Assembly (NCBI RefSeq): GCF_001050475.1
Contig: NZ_CP012034.1
Location: 2,480,001 to 2,544,000 of the forward strand
Length of the DNA stretch: 64,000 nucleotides
Origin: Companilactobacillus ginsenosidimutans
Lineage (GTDB): Bacteria; Bacillota; Bacilli; Lactobacillales; Lactobacillaceae
Direction of reading: 5' to 3'
Shown: in pieces, positions 56,877 to 64,000 of the stretch
Layout: each line of letters starts with the position of its first letter
How positions within the stretch are numbered: position 1 is the first letter of the stretch
The notes under the pieces: generated by a model
Seen by the model: the letters and a program-made list of their open reading frames with translations, nothing else
What the model was told of the DNA's origin: nothing
The model's database searches: none
Position numbers and translations under genes: made by a program

Positions 56877-59414
56877 TTATAGCAAACCGAAAAGATTCAA
56901 ATGTTGTTTCAAATATTTTCCGGTAACGCTTTCTTTATTGTAACAAATATCTTTTGGAGTACCAGTGGCAATTATTTTTCCGCCATTAATTCCACCCTCA
57001 GGTCCCAAATCATTAATATAATCTGCATTAGAAATTAAGTCGAGATCATGTTCAATAACAATCACAGTCGCATGATTTTCGATAAGCTGATCCATAACGT
57101 CTATCAATACTGAGACGTCTTTTGGATGGAGGCCGACACTTGGCTCATCAAAGATAAATAGTTGGTTCTTTTGATTTTTCTTCATATAAGTTACGAGCTT
57201 GAGTCGCTGAGCCTCACCACCAGAAAGAGTAGGGGTACTTTCACCAAGCTTCAAATAGCTGAGTCCAATATTGTCGAGTACTTCAAGAATATTATGGATA
57301 CGGGAATCATCTTTGAAAAATGGTAGAGCCTCTTTGACTGACATGTCGAGAATCTCCGCTAAATTTTTACCGTTCCATTTGATTTCAAGAATCTCAGGCT
57401 TGAATCGTTTACCACCACAGACAGGACAAGTTTCAACCATGTCAGGCAAGTATTGAATATCCAAGGTAATTACACCAGTACCACCACAGTTAGGGCAGGC
57501 ACCTTCCTTGTTGTTGTAAGAGAAGTGGCTTGCTGTGTAATGCTTAGCCTTTGCTGCATCAGTCTTAGCAAATAGCTTTCTTATTTCATCAAAAACTTTT
57601 GTGTAAGTACCAACAGTTGAACGAACATTTTTACCAATAGGCACGGAGTCAACTGTGACAACGTTCTTGATATTCCCAGAGTCAATTTCGTTTACATAAC
57701 TTGGTAGTGGGTCGCCGTCGATTTCATGTTTCAAGGCAGGAATCAAACTGTCAAAAATCAAAGTAGTCTTACCTGAACCAGACATACCAGACACAAGATT
57801 GAGCCGTTCCTTCGCAAATTTAGCTTTCATATTATGAATGTTGAAACGGTCGTTGATACCGACACTAATTTCGCCCTTTTCAAAAATATCTTTCGAGGGA
57901 TGGTAACTAATAATATCACCAGTACCAGTGAGGTATGGTTCGATAACAGAGTCAGAATTCTGCTTGATTTCATCAACAGTACCTTGAGTAATCACATTAC
58001 CACCATCTGCACCAGAGTCTGGACCAATCTCGATTACGTAGTCAGCAGCAGCAATAATACTAGTATCGTGGTCAACCACAATCAGCGAATTACCCAGACG
58101 AACAAGCTCCTTGAGAATCTTAATTAGCCCATTAACGTTGGCAGCGTGAAGCCCAACACTTGGCTCATCAAGAACGTAGAGCACACCAGTCATCTGATTA
58201 CGAATTGTCCGGGCCAGCTGAATACGTTGCAACTCACCAGTCGACAGTGAATTTCCTGCACGAGTCAATGAGAGATAGTTTAGACCAAGATCATCAATTG
58301 GTGTCAATAAGTCGAGCAGCTCGTTAACTAAATTCTTGCCAAGCGACTGCATTTCTTCAGGTAGCCAATCAAGTATTTGCTGGGCGAATTTTTGTAGCTC
58401 ACTAATAGTGAATTCACTAACTTCAGCAATATTTTTACCAACCAATTGGTTAGTAAATAGTTTTGGATCAAAGCGGCTACCGTGGCATGTTGGACAAGGT
58501 TTAACGTCATAAAATCTAGAAAGACGTTTCAAGGTATTTTCGTTTTTGGCACTCTTTAAACTGTGTTCAACGGCCGCAAAAGCGTTTTCGTATAGTGAGT
58601 TTAATTTGAATGCCTTACCACTTGAGGTGGGTACGATCAATTCACGTTTGACACCTTTTCCATGAAGAATGATGTCTTTTTCTTTGGCGGTTAGATCCTT
58701 AAATGGAACGTCTAGTCTTACGCCAAGCTTTTCAGCCAGTGGTTGTTGGAGTGAACGACCAGGTAAACGCCATGAACGAATTGCTCCATCTTTAATAGAC
58801 AGATTTTCGTCTGGAATAATTTTCGATTGTTCCAATTCTTTGGTAACACCGGTACCCTCACAAGTAGGACATGCGCCAGTTGAGTTGAAGGCAAAGTCTT
58901 CAGCACCGAAAACCATGAATTTAACGCCACAAGTAGGGCAAGTCATCACTCCCATGCCATCATCTGATGGTGATAGATCCATGACTTCAGAAATTTTTAA
59001 AGTAGGATCGAGACGATGTCCATTTGGACATTCAACTGAGGCAAGACGAGAAAACATTAATCTCAAAATATTCAAGCTCTCAGTCATTGTACCAACTGTT
59101 GAACGAACTCCAGGGACAGTTGGGCGCTGTCTCAAAGCAATCGTTGATGGTAGATTTTTGATTTCACGAACATCGGAACGACCGACTTGGGCAATCCGAC
59201 GACGTGTATAAGTTGATAGGGCGTTAAGATACTTTCTTGCTCCCTCAGAGTAGATGGTATCCATTGCTAACGAAGATTTACCAGATCCAGAGACACCTGT
59301 AATCGCTACGAATGAGTTAAGTGGGATGTCAATGTCGAGGTTCTTTAAGTTATTGGCATTCGCACCACGGACTTCGATGTTATCCGGAATATAGTTTTTA
59401 TGCCTGATTCCCAT
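56877..59414 (-). CDS. UvrA paralogue (UvrA-like ABC ATPase, probable drug-resistance type)
   Basis: An 845-residue UvrA-family protein, about 100 residues shorter than housekeeping UvrA. Two ABC cassettes: Walker A GVSGSGKSSLA and GMSGSGKTTLI, signatures SLSTGELQRIQLA and TLSGGEAQRLKL, and Walker B segments VLYVLDEPSVGLH and QLFIFDEPSVGLH. Zinc modules with CPTC/CPNCGG/CPVCGG are retained. The size suggests loss of the UvrB-interaction region, as in class II UvrA proteins and DrrC, which protect against DNA-binding drugs (family knowledge). No uvrB is nearby. It diverges from the alcohol dehydrogenase-MerR operon. Confidence 0.88.
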   Translation of the reverse strand: MGIRHKNYIPDNIEVRGANANNLKNLDIDIPLNSFVAITGVSGSGKSSLAMDTIYSEGARKYLNALSTYTRRRIAQVGRSDVREIKNLPSTIALRQRPTVPGVRSTVGTMTESLNILRLMFSRLASVECPNGHRLDPTLKISEVMDLSPSDDGMGVMTCPTCGVKFMVFGAEDFAFNSTGACPTCEGTGVTKELEQSKIIPDENLSIKDGAIRSWRLPGRSLQQPLAEKLGVRLDVPFKDLTAKEKDIILHGKGVKRELIVPTSSGKAFKLNSLYENAFAAVEHSLKSAKNENTLKRLSRFYDVKPCPTCHGSRFDPKLFTNQLVGKNIAEVSEFTISELQKFAQQILDWLPEEMQSLGKNLVNELLDLLTPIDDLGLNYLSLTRAGNSLSTGELQRIQLARTIRNQMTGVLYVLDEPSVGLHAANVNGLIKILKELVRLGNSLIVVDHDTSIIAAADYVIEIGPDSGADGGNVITQGTVDEIKQNSDSVIEPYLTGTGDIISYHPSKDIFEKGEISVGINDRFNIHNMKAKFAKERLNLVSGMSGSGKTTLIFDSLIPALKHEIDGDPLPSYVNEIDSGNIKNVVTVDSVPIGKNVRSTVGTYTKVFDEIRKLFAKTDAAKAKHYTASHFSYNNKEGACPNCGGTGVITLDIQYLPDMVETCPVCGGKRFKPEILEIKWNGKNLAEILDMSVKEALPFFKDDSRIHNILEVLDNIGLSYLKLGESTPTLSGGEAQRLKLVTYMKKNQKNQLFIFDEPSVGLHPKDVSVLIDVMDQLIENHATVIVIEHDLDLISNADYINDLGPEGGINGGKIIATGTPKDICYNKESVTGKYLKQHLNLFGLL

Positions 59415-59494
59415 AATGTACCTTCTTATTATTTAAAGTTAACTTCATTTTAACATTGGAAAAATAATATTATTCCAATATCATCACAGTAATA

Positions 59495-59577
59495 ATTGTA
59501 AACTGTCACGTGACAGTACAGTCAACAATAAGTTTTATAATAAAATTTGACTGTCACGTGACGGTACGGTTTATAGT
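59495..59577. promoter_or_regulatory. Divergent promoters with paired CTGTCACGTGAC dyads and 19-bp spacers
   Basis: Minus strand (UvrA-like gene): TTGACT (plus 59520-59525), exactly 19 bp, TACAAT (plus 59495-59500), with the perfect palindrome ACTGTCACGTGACAGT (59502-59517) centred in the spacer. Plus strand (dehydrogenase-merR): TTGACT (59547-59552), 19 bp, TATAGT (59572-59577), with ACTGTCACGTGACGGT (59550-59565, one mismatch) overlapping the -35 and spacer. Spacers of 19-20 bp holding a dyad are typical of MerR-activated promoters. Confidence 0.78.
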
Positions 59578-59612
59578 GTATTTAGTTAATAAATCAAAAG
59601 GGAGCAAATATT

Positions 59613-60563
59613 ATGAAATCAGTTGTAATTGAAAAAGCCGTTGGACCAGAAGTTTTAGACATTAAGGAACGCCCAATTCCCGAAGCTACTAAAGATGAGA
59701 CAGTCATCAAAATTCATGCATTCACTGTACATAGATATGAAGTTTTGACACGTGAAGGTGGTTCTCCATCAGTTAAGTTTCCAAGAGTAATTGGTGTTGA
59801 AGCTGTTGGTGAGGTTTATCAACCCGCAGAAAATAGTGAGTTGAAAAAGGGTCAAAAAATTGTTTCATTCAATGGTGGACTTGGACGTGCCTTTGATGGA
59901 AGCTACCAAGAATATGCATTAATTCCTGACAATTTAGTTTATCCGGTTGATTTTGATGGATCATGGACTGAATTGGCAAGTATTCCCGAAACATTTTACA
60001 CAGCATTTGGTGCTTTGAAATCAATAAACATAGCAGAAGGACAATCATTGTTAGTTCGTGGAGGAACAACTGGAGTTGGTATGGCAGCTTTAGTTTTAGC
60101 AAAAGCCATGTGATTGACCGTGGGAAGCACTACTAGACAAGCTGCTCGTGAACCAGAACTTACTAAACTTGGCGCAACAGATGTAATTTTGGATCAAGAT
60201 GGAAAATTGCAAACTGATAAGACATTTGATAATGCAATCGACTTGATTGGTGTAACAACGTCCATTGATACCTTGTCACACGTTAAGCAAGGTGGATTTT
60301 ACAGCTTAGTCGGCATGGTAACTGGTCAGTGGATTTGGAAAGAATTCGATCCATTTACAAACCTTGCCGGAAAATTTGCTACAGTTTATGATTCAACCGC
60401 TGTTGATAAAAAATTGGTCAAAGAAATGTTCAATTTAATTAATAAGAATCATTTGGAAATTCCGATTGCTAAGGTATTCAAACTCGATGAGATTCAAGAC
60501 GCACAAAGTTATGTTATGGAAAAGAATCGTCCTTTAGGACAAGTAATTGTTTCAAATGACTAG
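59613..60563 (+). pseudogene. Zinc-type alcohol dehydrogenase/quinone oxidoreductase, interrupted by a TGA stop
   Basis: One continuous frame of 317 codons with a single in-frame TGA at 60111-60113. The break falls in the cofactor-binding region: RGGTTGVGMAALVLAKAM, stop, LTVGSTTRQA. Homologues usually have glycine here (AKAxGxxV), so a GGA-to-TGA change is the simplest cause. The rest looks normal, so the event may be recent or a sequencing error. The downstream 149-codon part has only a TTG start and no evident ribosome site. A good ribosome site, GGGAG, precedes the first part. Confidence 0.88.
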
Positions 60564-60586
60564 CTGGATTTGAGAGGAGTAAATAA

Positions 60587-61399
60587 ATGTTAAAGATAAG
60601 TGAGATGGCTAAGCTAGCTAGTACTACTCGAAGAACACTAATTTATTACGATGAACAAAACGTCTTTTCTCCTGCTGGGAAAACAGATGCTGGTTATCGA
60701 TATTATGAGTACAATCAACTTTATGATTTGATGTTTATTCTCGGACTCAGAAAATTGGGAATGTCAGTCGATGAGATTAGGGAGATCAAGAATACTGAAG
60801 GTACGACTTCAGAAAAATTGCTGCACGCTCAAGCTAGAGTTAATAGTAAAATACATGAGTTAGAACATATTCAGACTGTCATCGATCAGCGTATCGAACA
60901 AAAGCCGATCGATAAAAATGTTACTTTATATCAACCCTCAGTTGAAAAAGGCTTTGACAAATTTTTCTGGTGTTCACGTCAAACAGTCTCGTGTACTGAG
61001 GAAGAAATTGCCGAGTTGTTTTCAGAGTTTTATAAGCAATTAGATTCACTGGCTGTCATGTACACAGGTGACTCCGGTTTTCTGACGGATTTACCAGTAA
61101 CAAACCCACAAGGTTATGCAGATGCTGGCTTTAGAATTTTGAAAGAGACCATTGTCGATTCGAAGCAAGTCTTTATTCCGGTTATGAAAAAGGATAGCGG
61201 AAACTATTTATCTATTTATGTTGAGAATACCGGTGATGGCATAGTCCATGGACTGGAAATCTTGAATTCATATTGCTCCAAAAATAAGATTCAAACAGAC
61301 AACCATTTATGGCAAATGGATTTTGGTGATGACCACAACAAAGTTGGTGCAACTAAATTAGGAAAGCTTGAATACTCAATTGTCACTGGGTTAGACTGA
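60587..61399 (+). CDS. MerR-family regulator with GyrI-like effector domain
   Basis: A 270-residue regulator. The N-terminal MerR winged helix (about 1-70; MLKISEMAKLASTTRRTLIYYDE then AGYRYYEYNQLYDLMFI) is followed by a dimerisation helix (about 75-110) and a C-terminal domain of about 150 residues resembling the GyrI/BmrR multidrug-binding fold. AGAGGAG precedes the ATG. It lies 23 bases after the broken dehydrogenase and is presumably co-transcribed. The nearby dyads with 19-bp spacers are its likely targets (inference). Confidence 0.88.
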   Translation: MLKISEMAKLASTTRRTLIYYDEQNVFSPAGKTDAGYRYYEYNQLYDLMFILGLRKLGMSVDEIREIKNTEGTTSEKLLHAQARVNSKIHELEHIQTVIDQRIEQKPIDKNVTLYQPSVEKGFDKFFWCSRQTVSCTEEEIAELFSEFYKQLDSLAVMYTGDSGFLTDLPVTNPQGYADAGFRILKETIVDSKQVFIPVMKKDSGNYLSIYVENTGDGIVHGLEILNSYCSKNKIQTDNHLWQMDFGDDHNKVGATKLGKLEYSIVTGLD

Positions 61400-61430
61400 A
61401 TCTAAGTGATGTTTGAGGAGCTGGCAAAAG

Positions 61431-61775
61431 ATGCAATTAACGAGAGAAGATTTGATCAAATTAATTAGTTTGAATAGGGATGTTGTGGTGGATGAACCAT
61501 TCAATAATTTCACGCACAGCAAGATGATTTTTTATGCAATTCATCGCAAAGATAACAAAAAGATTTTTGCCTTAATTTATCATAAAGATGAAAAGCTATA
61601 CGTTGATTTAAAATCCAATCCAGCGGTTGCATCGGAGTTAATTGAAGCAGAACCATATATTTTACCAGGTAAGCATTTTGACAAGATACATTGGTTGACT
61701 GTTGATGTTGAAGAAATAGAATCTGAAAAAGAATTATTAAGTTTGGTTGAAACTAGTTTTAAACTAACAAAATAG
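61431..61775 (+). CDS. MmcQ/YjbR-family protein
   Basis: A 114-residue protein of the MmcQ/YjbR (double-wing DNA-binding-like) family, seen in FALIYHKDEKLYVDLKSNP and the YILPGKHFDKIHWLTVDVEE segment. ATG 61431 follows GAGGAG; an in-frame upstream start at 61413 was rejected. It follows merR by 31 bases and ends at a strong terminator, so it is the third gene of the dehydrogenase-merR operon. Biochemical role unknown. Confidence 0.82.
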   Translation: MQLTREDLIKLISLNRDVVVDEPFNNFTHSKMIFYAIHRKDNKKIFALIYHKDEKLYVDLKSNPAVASELIEAEPYILPGKHFDKIHWLTVDVEEIESEKELLSLVETSFKLTK

Positions 61776-61782
61776 TGTATAC

Positions 61783-61815
61783 AAAAGGCGACTATCAATC
61801 GATAGTCGCCTTTTT
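61783..61815 (+). terminator. Intrinsic terminator after the YjbR-like gene
   Basis: A perfect 13-bp stem AAAGGCGACTATC/GATAGTCGCCTTT, loop AATC, then T residues. Confidence 0.95.
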
Positions 61816-61828
61816 GAAATAAAATAAA

Positions 61829-61864
61829 AATCAGTATCACTGCATGATAACAGCAATACTGATT
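61829..61864 (-). terminator. Terminator of the peroxiredoxin gene (minus strand)
   Basis: On the minus strand AATCAGTATTGCTG pairs with CAGTGATACTGATT and is followed by TTTATTTTATTT. Confidence 0.82.
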
Positions 61865-61918
61865 ATTAATAAATGACGTAAATGATGTTTTGTATACAAC
61901 ATACAATTTTACAACGGA

Positions 61919-62479
61919 CTAAATTTTACCAACTAAATCGGTTGAAGGCTTGATTGTCTTTTCCCCTGGATGCCAGTTGGCAGGACATACATTGTCACCA
62001 TTTTCGGCAACAAATTGAGCTGCTTGCAATGTTCTGAGAATTTCATCAGCATTTCTACCAATTCCCATTGCGTTAATTGTATATGATTTGATGATACCCT
62101 CGGGATTAACGATGAAGACACCACGATATGCTTGACCGCTTTCGCTGTCCAACAAGTCGAAGTAGTTTGAAAGTTGATGAGTTTGATCAGAAAGCATTGG
62201 GTATTGAATCTTCTTGATAGTATCAGTAGCGTCAGCCCATGCTTTATGTGAGAATTCACTATCAACAGAAACTGAATAAACTTCAGCATTGTTCTTCTTG
62301 AATTCTTCATAATCATCTTGTAATTCACTCAATTCAGTAGGGCATACGAATGAGAAATCAGCAGGATAGAAGAAAATGATTGACCATTTCCCCATTAAAT
62401 CTTGCTTAGTATAATCATTGATTTCACCATTTTGGTAACCCTTGACATTAAAGTCAGGTATTTCTTTGTTAATAAACAT
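61919..62479 (-). CDS. ahpC: Peroxiredoxin, AhpC type
   Basis: Reduces hydrogen peroxide and organic peroxides. The 186-residue typical 2-Cys peroxiredoxin has the peroxidatic C46 in DFSFVCPTEL and the resolving C165 in GDNVCPANWHPG. AAAGGAGA precedes the ATG. The usual partner ahpF is not adjacent in this window, so its reductant is encoded elsewhere or differs. Confidence 0.95.
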   Translation of the reverse strand: MFINKEIPDFNVKGYQNGEINDYTKQDLMGKWSIIFFYPADFSFVCPTELSELQDDYEEFKKNNAEVYSVSVDSEFSHKAWADATDTIKKIQYPMLSDQTHQLSNYFDLLDSESGQAYRGVFIVNPEGIIKSYTINAMGIGRNADEILRTLQAAQFVAENGDNVCPANWHPGEKTIKPSTDLVGKI

Positions 62480-62615
62480 AAATATTCTCCTTTCGAGTAT
62501 CTATATTTAATCATAAAGCTTTTTGTGAAATATTCAATAGGTATTAATGATTAATATGTAAGAATCATTACAATCTGGAAATTAAAAAGTCGACACATCA
62601 ACATTTGTAAGCGTG

Positions 62616-63047
62616 CTAATTATTAAGAATCATTTTGACATGTGGAGAATTATTGAAAGTTATCACATCACCAACTCGTTCAAAACCAAATTTTTCATAA
62701 AAATGTTGGACATAATCTTCAGCGTGAATCTCGATATTTTTACCAGGAAATTTAGTTTTGATTGTATCGAGAATTTGTTGAACAAGTTTAGCACCATTTC
62801 CATTACCACGATTTTGTTTTGCAACTACGACACGGCCAAAAGAAATGTGTTCAGCCTCTGGAAAAATTCTGGCATACGAAAGTAGATTGTCCTCGTCAAA
62901 ATTGAGTAGGTGCCAGGCTGTTAAATCGGTGTCATCGACATCTTGATAGATTCGAGTTTGTTCAACAACAAATACTTCCGATCTTAGCTTGTACATTTTA
63001 AATACTTCCTCTTTTGACATATCTTTGAATTGTTTAAGTTCCCACAT
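62616..63047 (-). CDS. GNAT-family N-acetyltransferase, ElaA-like
   Basis: A 143-residue acetyltransferase with the ElaA-type opening (YKLRSEVFVVEQTRIYQDVDD) and acetyl-CoA loop VVVAKQNRGNGNGAKLVQ, ending with a YEKFGFERVGD segment. It is 3 bases downstream of the marR gene, whose end supplies the ribosome site GAGGAAAAG. Co-transcribed with marR; substrate unknown. Confidence 0.88.
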   Translation of the reverse strand: MWELKQFKDMSKEEVFKMYKLRSEVFVVEQTRIYQDVDDTDLTAWHLLNFDEDNLLSYARIFPEAEHISFGRVVVAKQNRGNGNGAKLVQQILDTIKTKFPGKNIEIHAEDYVQHFYEKFGFERVGDVITFNNSPHVKMILNN

Positions 63048-63050
63048 AAT

Positions 63051-63488
63051 TTACTTTTCCTCTTTAAATAATAGTTTTTGAATAGTTGAGAATGACTGGT
63101 ATAACCGTTGTTGTTCATCTGCATTCAGTTTAGCTATCAAATCTTGAATTTGAATGTTTGAATCATCATCTAAAACCTTAACTTGTTTTTTCCCATTCGA
63201 TGATAGGGTTAGTATTTTTGATCTGGCATCGATGGTTGATTGGGTGATGATTATCAATCCCAACTTATTTAACTTTTTCAAAATTCTACTAGTGTAGCTG
63301 GGGTCTAAGTTTAATGATGTTGCAATATTTTTTGGGGTAATGTTACTAATTTCAGCAATTTTCTGCATGACTCTGGCTTCAGTAAAACTGAGCGTGGTAT
63401 CAAAAACTTGTTTGTTTAATAAACCCAACACAGTTGTGTATCTTCTATTAAAAGAACGGATGGTTGCGATTTCTTTAAGTGATAGCAT
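63051..63488 (-). CDS. MarR-family transcriptional regulator
   Basis: A 145-residue winged-helix regulator: recognition region TPKNIATSLNLDPSYTSRILKKLNKLGLI and wing STIDARSKILTLSSNGKKQ. TAGGAG precedes the ATG. Two strong palindromes containing TGGAC-AAA-GTCCA lie immediately upstream and span its promoter, pointing to autoregulation. It heads a two-gene unit with the ElaA-like gene. It is unrelated in sequence to the MarR protein at 49410. Confidence 0.9.
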   Translation of the reverse strand: MLSLKEIATIRSFNRRYTTVLGLLNKQVFDTTLSFTEARVMQKIAEISNITPKNIATSLNLDPSYTSRILKKLNKLGLIIITQSTIDARSKILTLSSNGKKQVKVLDDDSNIQIQDLIAKLNADEQQRLYQSFSTIQKLLFKEEK

Positions 63489-63501
63489 ATTGGCTCCTAA
63501 T

Positions 63502-63549
63502 TTAGTGGATAAAGTCCATTATAATCAATTAATGGACTTTGTCCACTAA
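63502..63549 (-). promoter_or_regulatory. Tandem MarR operators around the marR promoter
   Basis: TTAGTGGATAAAGTCCATT (63502-63520) and AATGGACTTTGTCCACTAA (63531-63549) are inverted copies differing at one base. Each contains a nearly self-palindromic 13-mer of TGGAC-N3-GTCCA type. The minus-strand -10 TATAAT lies between and partly within them, with TGGACA 16 bp upstream as a possible -35. Confidence 0.82.
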
Positions 63550-63592
63550 AATCTAATAAAAAAGAACGACAAATTAATGTCGTTCCCAAAAT

Positions 63593-64000
63593 TTAATCTA
63601 TTTTCTCAGTCATATGACCATCCATTATTTCATAAATTCTATCTGCATAATTTTCTAAACGAAGATCATGAGTCACAACTACAACAGCTTTATTTTGTGC
63701 CTTTGCCAAAGATTGTAAGAGTTCACCAACCTCATCAACACGACCAGTATCAAGTGACGCAGTTGGTTCATCTGCTAAAATTATTTCTGGATCGGCATAG
63801 AGTGCGCGGGCGATTGCCACACGTTGGTTTTGACCACCAGAAAGCTCAGCAGGATATTTATTGATGATCTCATCGATTTCTAGCTTTTTTAGTAATTCCA
63901 TCAATTGATCATTGGTGAGATTACCGTCTTTCTTAACCTTATCAACTAATGTGAATTGCTCTTTGACTGTTAAATAGGGTACAAGATTATAGGCTTGAAG
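63593..64000 (-). CDS. ABC transporter ATP-binding protein, truncated by the window edge
   Basis: The C-terminal 135 residues of an MacB/LolD-type ATPase. The frame is open to the edge (LQAYNLVPYLTVKEQF, the Q-loop region), followed by signature LSGGQNQRVAIARAL, Walker B EIILADEPTASLD and H-loop VVTHDLRLENYAD. Walker A lies outside the window. A partner permease, expected for this type, would be upstream on the minus strand or elsewhere. Confidence 0.92.
   Translation of the reverse strand, partial: LQAYNLVPYLTVKEQFTLVDKVKKDGNLTNDQLMELLKKLEIDEIINKYPAELSGGQNQRVAIARALYADPEIILADEPTASLDTGRVDEVGELLQSLAKAQNKAVVVVTHDLRLENYADRIYEIMDGHMTEKID

Noticed and set aside
62604..62620. cre site between ahpC and the ElaA-like gene
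   Set aside because: TTGTAAGCGTGCTAA misses two fixed positions and is not palindromic.

Overview
The window is AT-rich DNA from a Gram-positive fermentative bacterium of the Lactobacillaceae. Supporting gene orders are cggR-gapA-pgk-tpiA-eno, secG-esterase-rnr-smpB, comGA-GG followed by a ytxK-like methyltransferase and ackA, and cdaA-cdaR-glmM. A homofermentative Companilactobacillus-like species is my best guess from general resemblance, but the genus cannot be proven from the sequence alone.

Layout. 1-4980: glycolytic operon. 5026-12185: oxidoreductase, ClC chloride transporter with an RCK_C-type tail, the secG/esterase/RNase R/SmpB cluster, a TetR regulator. 12436-18471: small enzymes, DNA repair (ung, exoA, a DnaQ-like exonuclease), pta and tsaE. 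18586-27878: cell wall and c-di-AMP block (murB, cation/proton antiporter, cdaA, cdaR, glmM, glmS). 28051-30988: amino-acid permease, VanZ-like protein, YebC. 31070-36927: complete competence pseudopilus operon, methyltransferase, acetate kinase. 37193-38996: oleate hydratase and a 31-residue membrane peptide. 39886-46417: nagB, and divergently the mannitol PTS operon mtlA-mtlR-mtlF-mtlD. 46727-52767: adhE, a MarR-controlled ABC exporter, an aldo-keto reductase. 52912-54717: an apparently intact IS200/IS605 element (tnpA/tnpB) that seems to sit in the first codons of an AAA ATPase gene. 55985-64000: phosphodiesterase, UvrA paralogue, an alcohol dehydrogenase broken by a nonsense codon, MerR drug-sensor-like regulator, peroxiredoxin, ElaA-like acetyltransferase, MarR regulator and a truncated ABC ATPase.

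Main findings. (1) Five copies (A-E) of an intergenic element that folds into one conserved branched architecture: a long closing stem whose sequence differs between copies but still pairs, an invariant GGAAC/TG internal loop, and two arms with their own conserved internal loops. The compensating differences indicate selection on structure. I cannot match it to a named family. (2) The UvrA paralogue and the alcohol dehydrogenase-MerR operon diverge from two CTGTCACGTGAC dyads, at promoters with 19-bp spacers typical of MerR activation. This suggests a small xenobiotic-response regulon. (3) glmS and nagB, opposing enzymes of amino-sugar metabolism, share an ACTATACCA operator motif. (4) Perfect cre matches lie upstream of the mannitol operon and adhE, consistent with CcpA control.

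How the genes work together: glycolysis feeds Pta-AckA (acetate and ATP) and AdhE (ethanol). Mannitol enters through MtlA/MtlF and MtlD. Fructose-6-phosphate goes to wall precursors through GlmS and GlmM and is recovered by NagB. GlmM is encoded next to the c-di-AMP cyclase, in an area rich in ion transporters.
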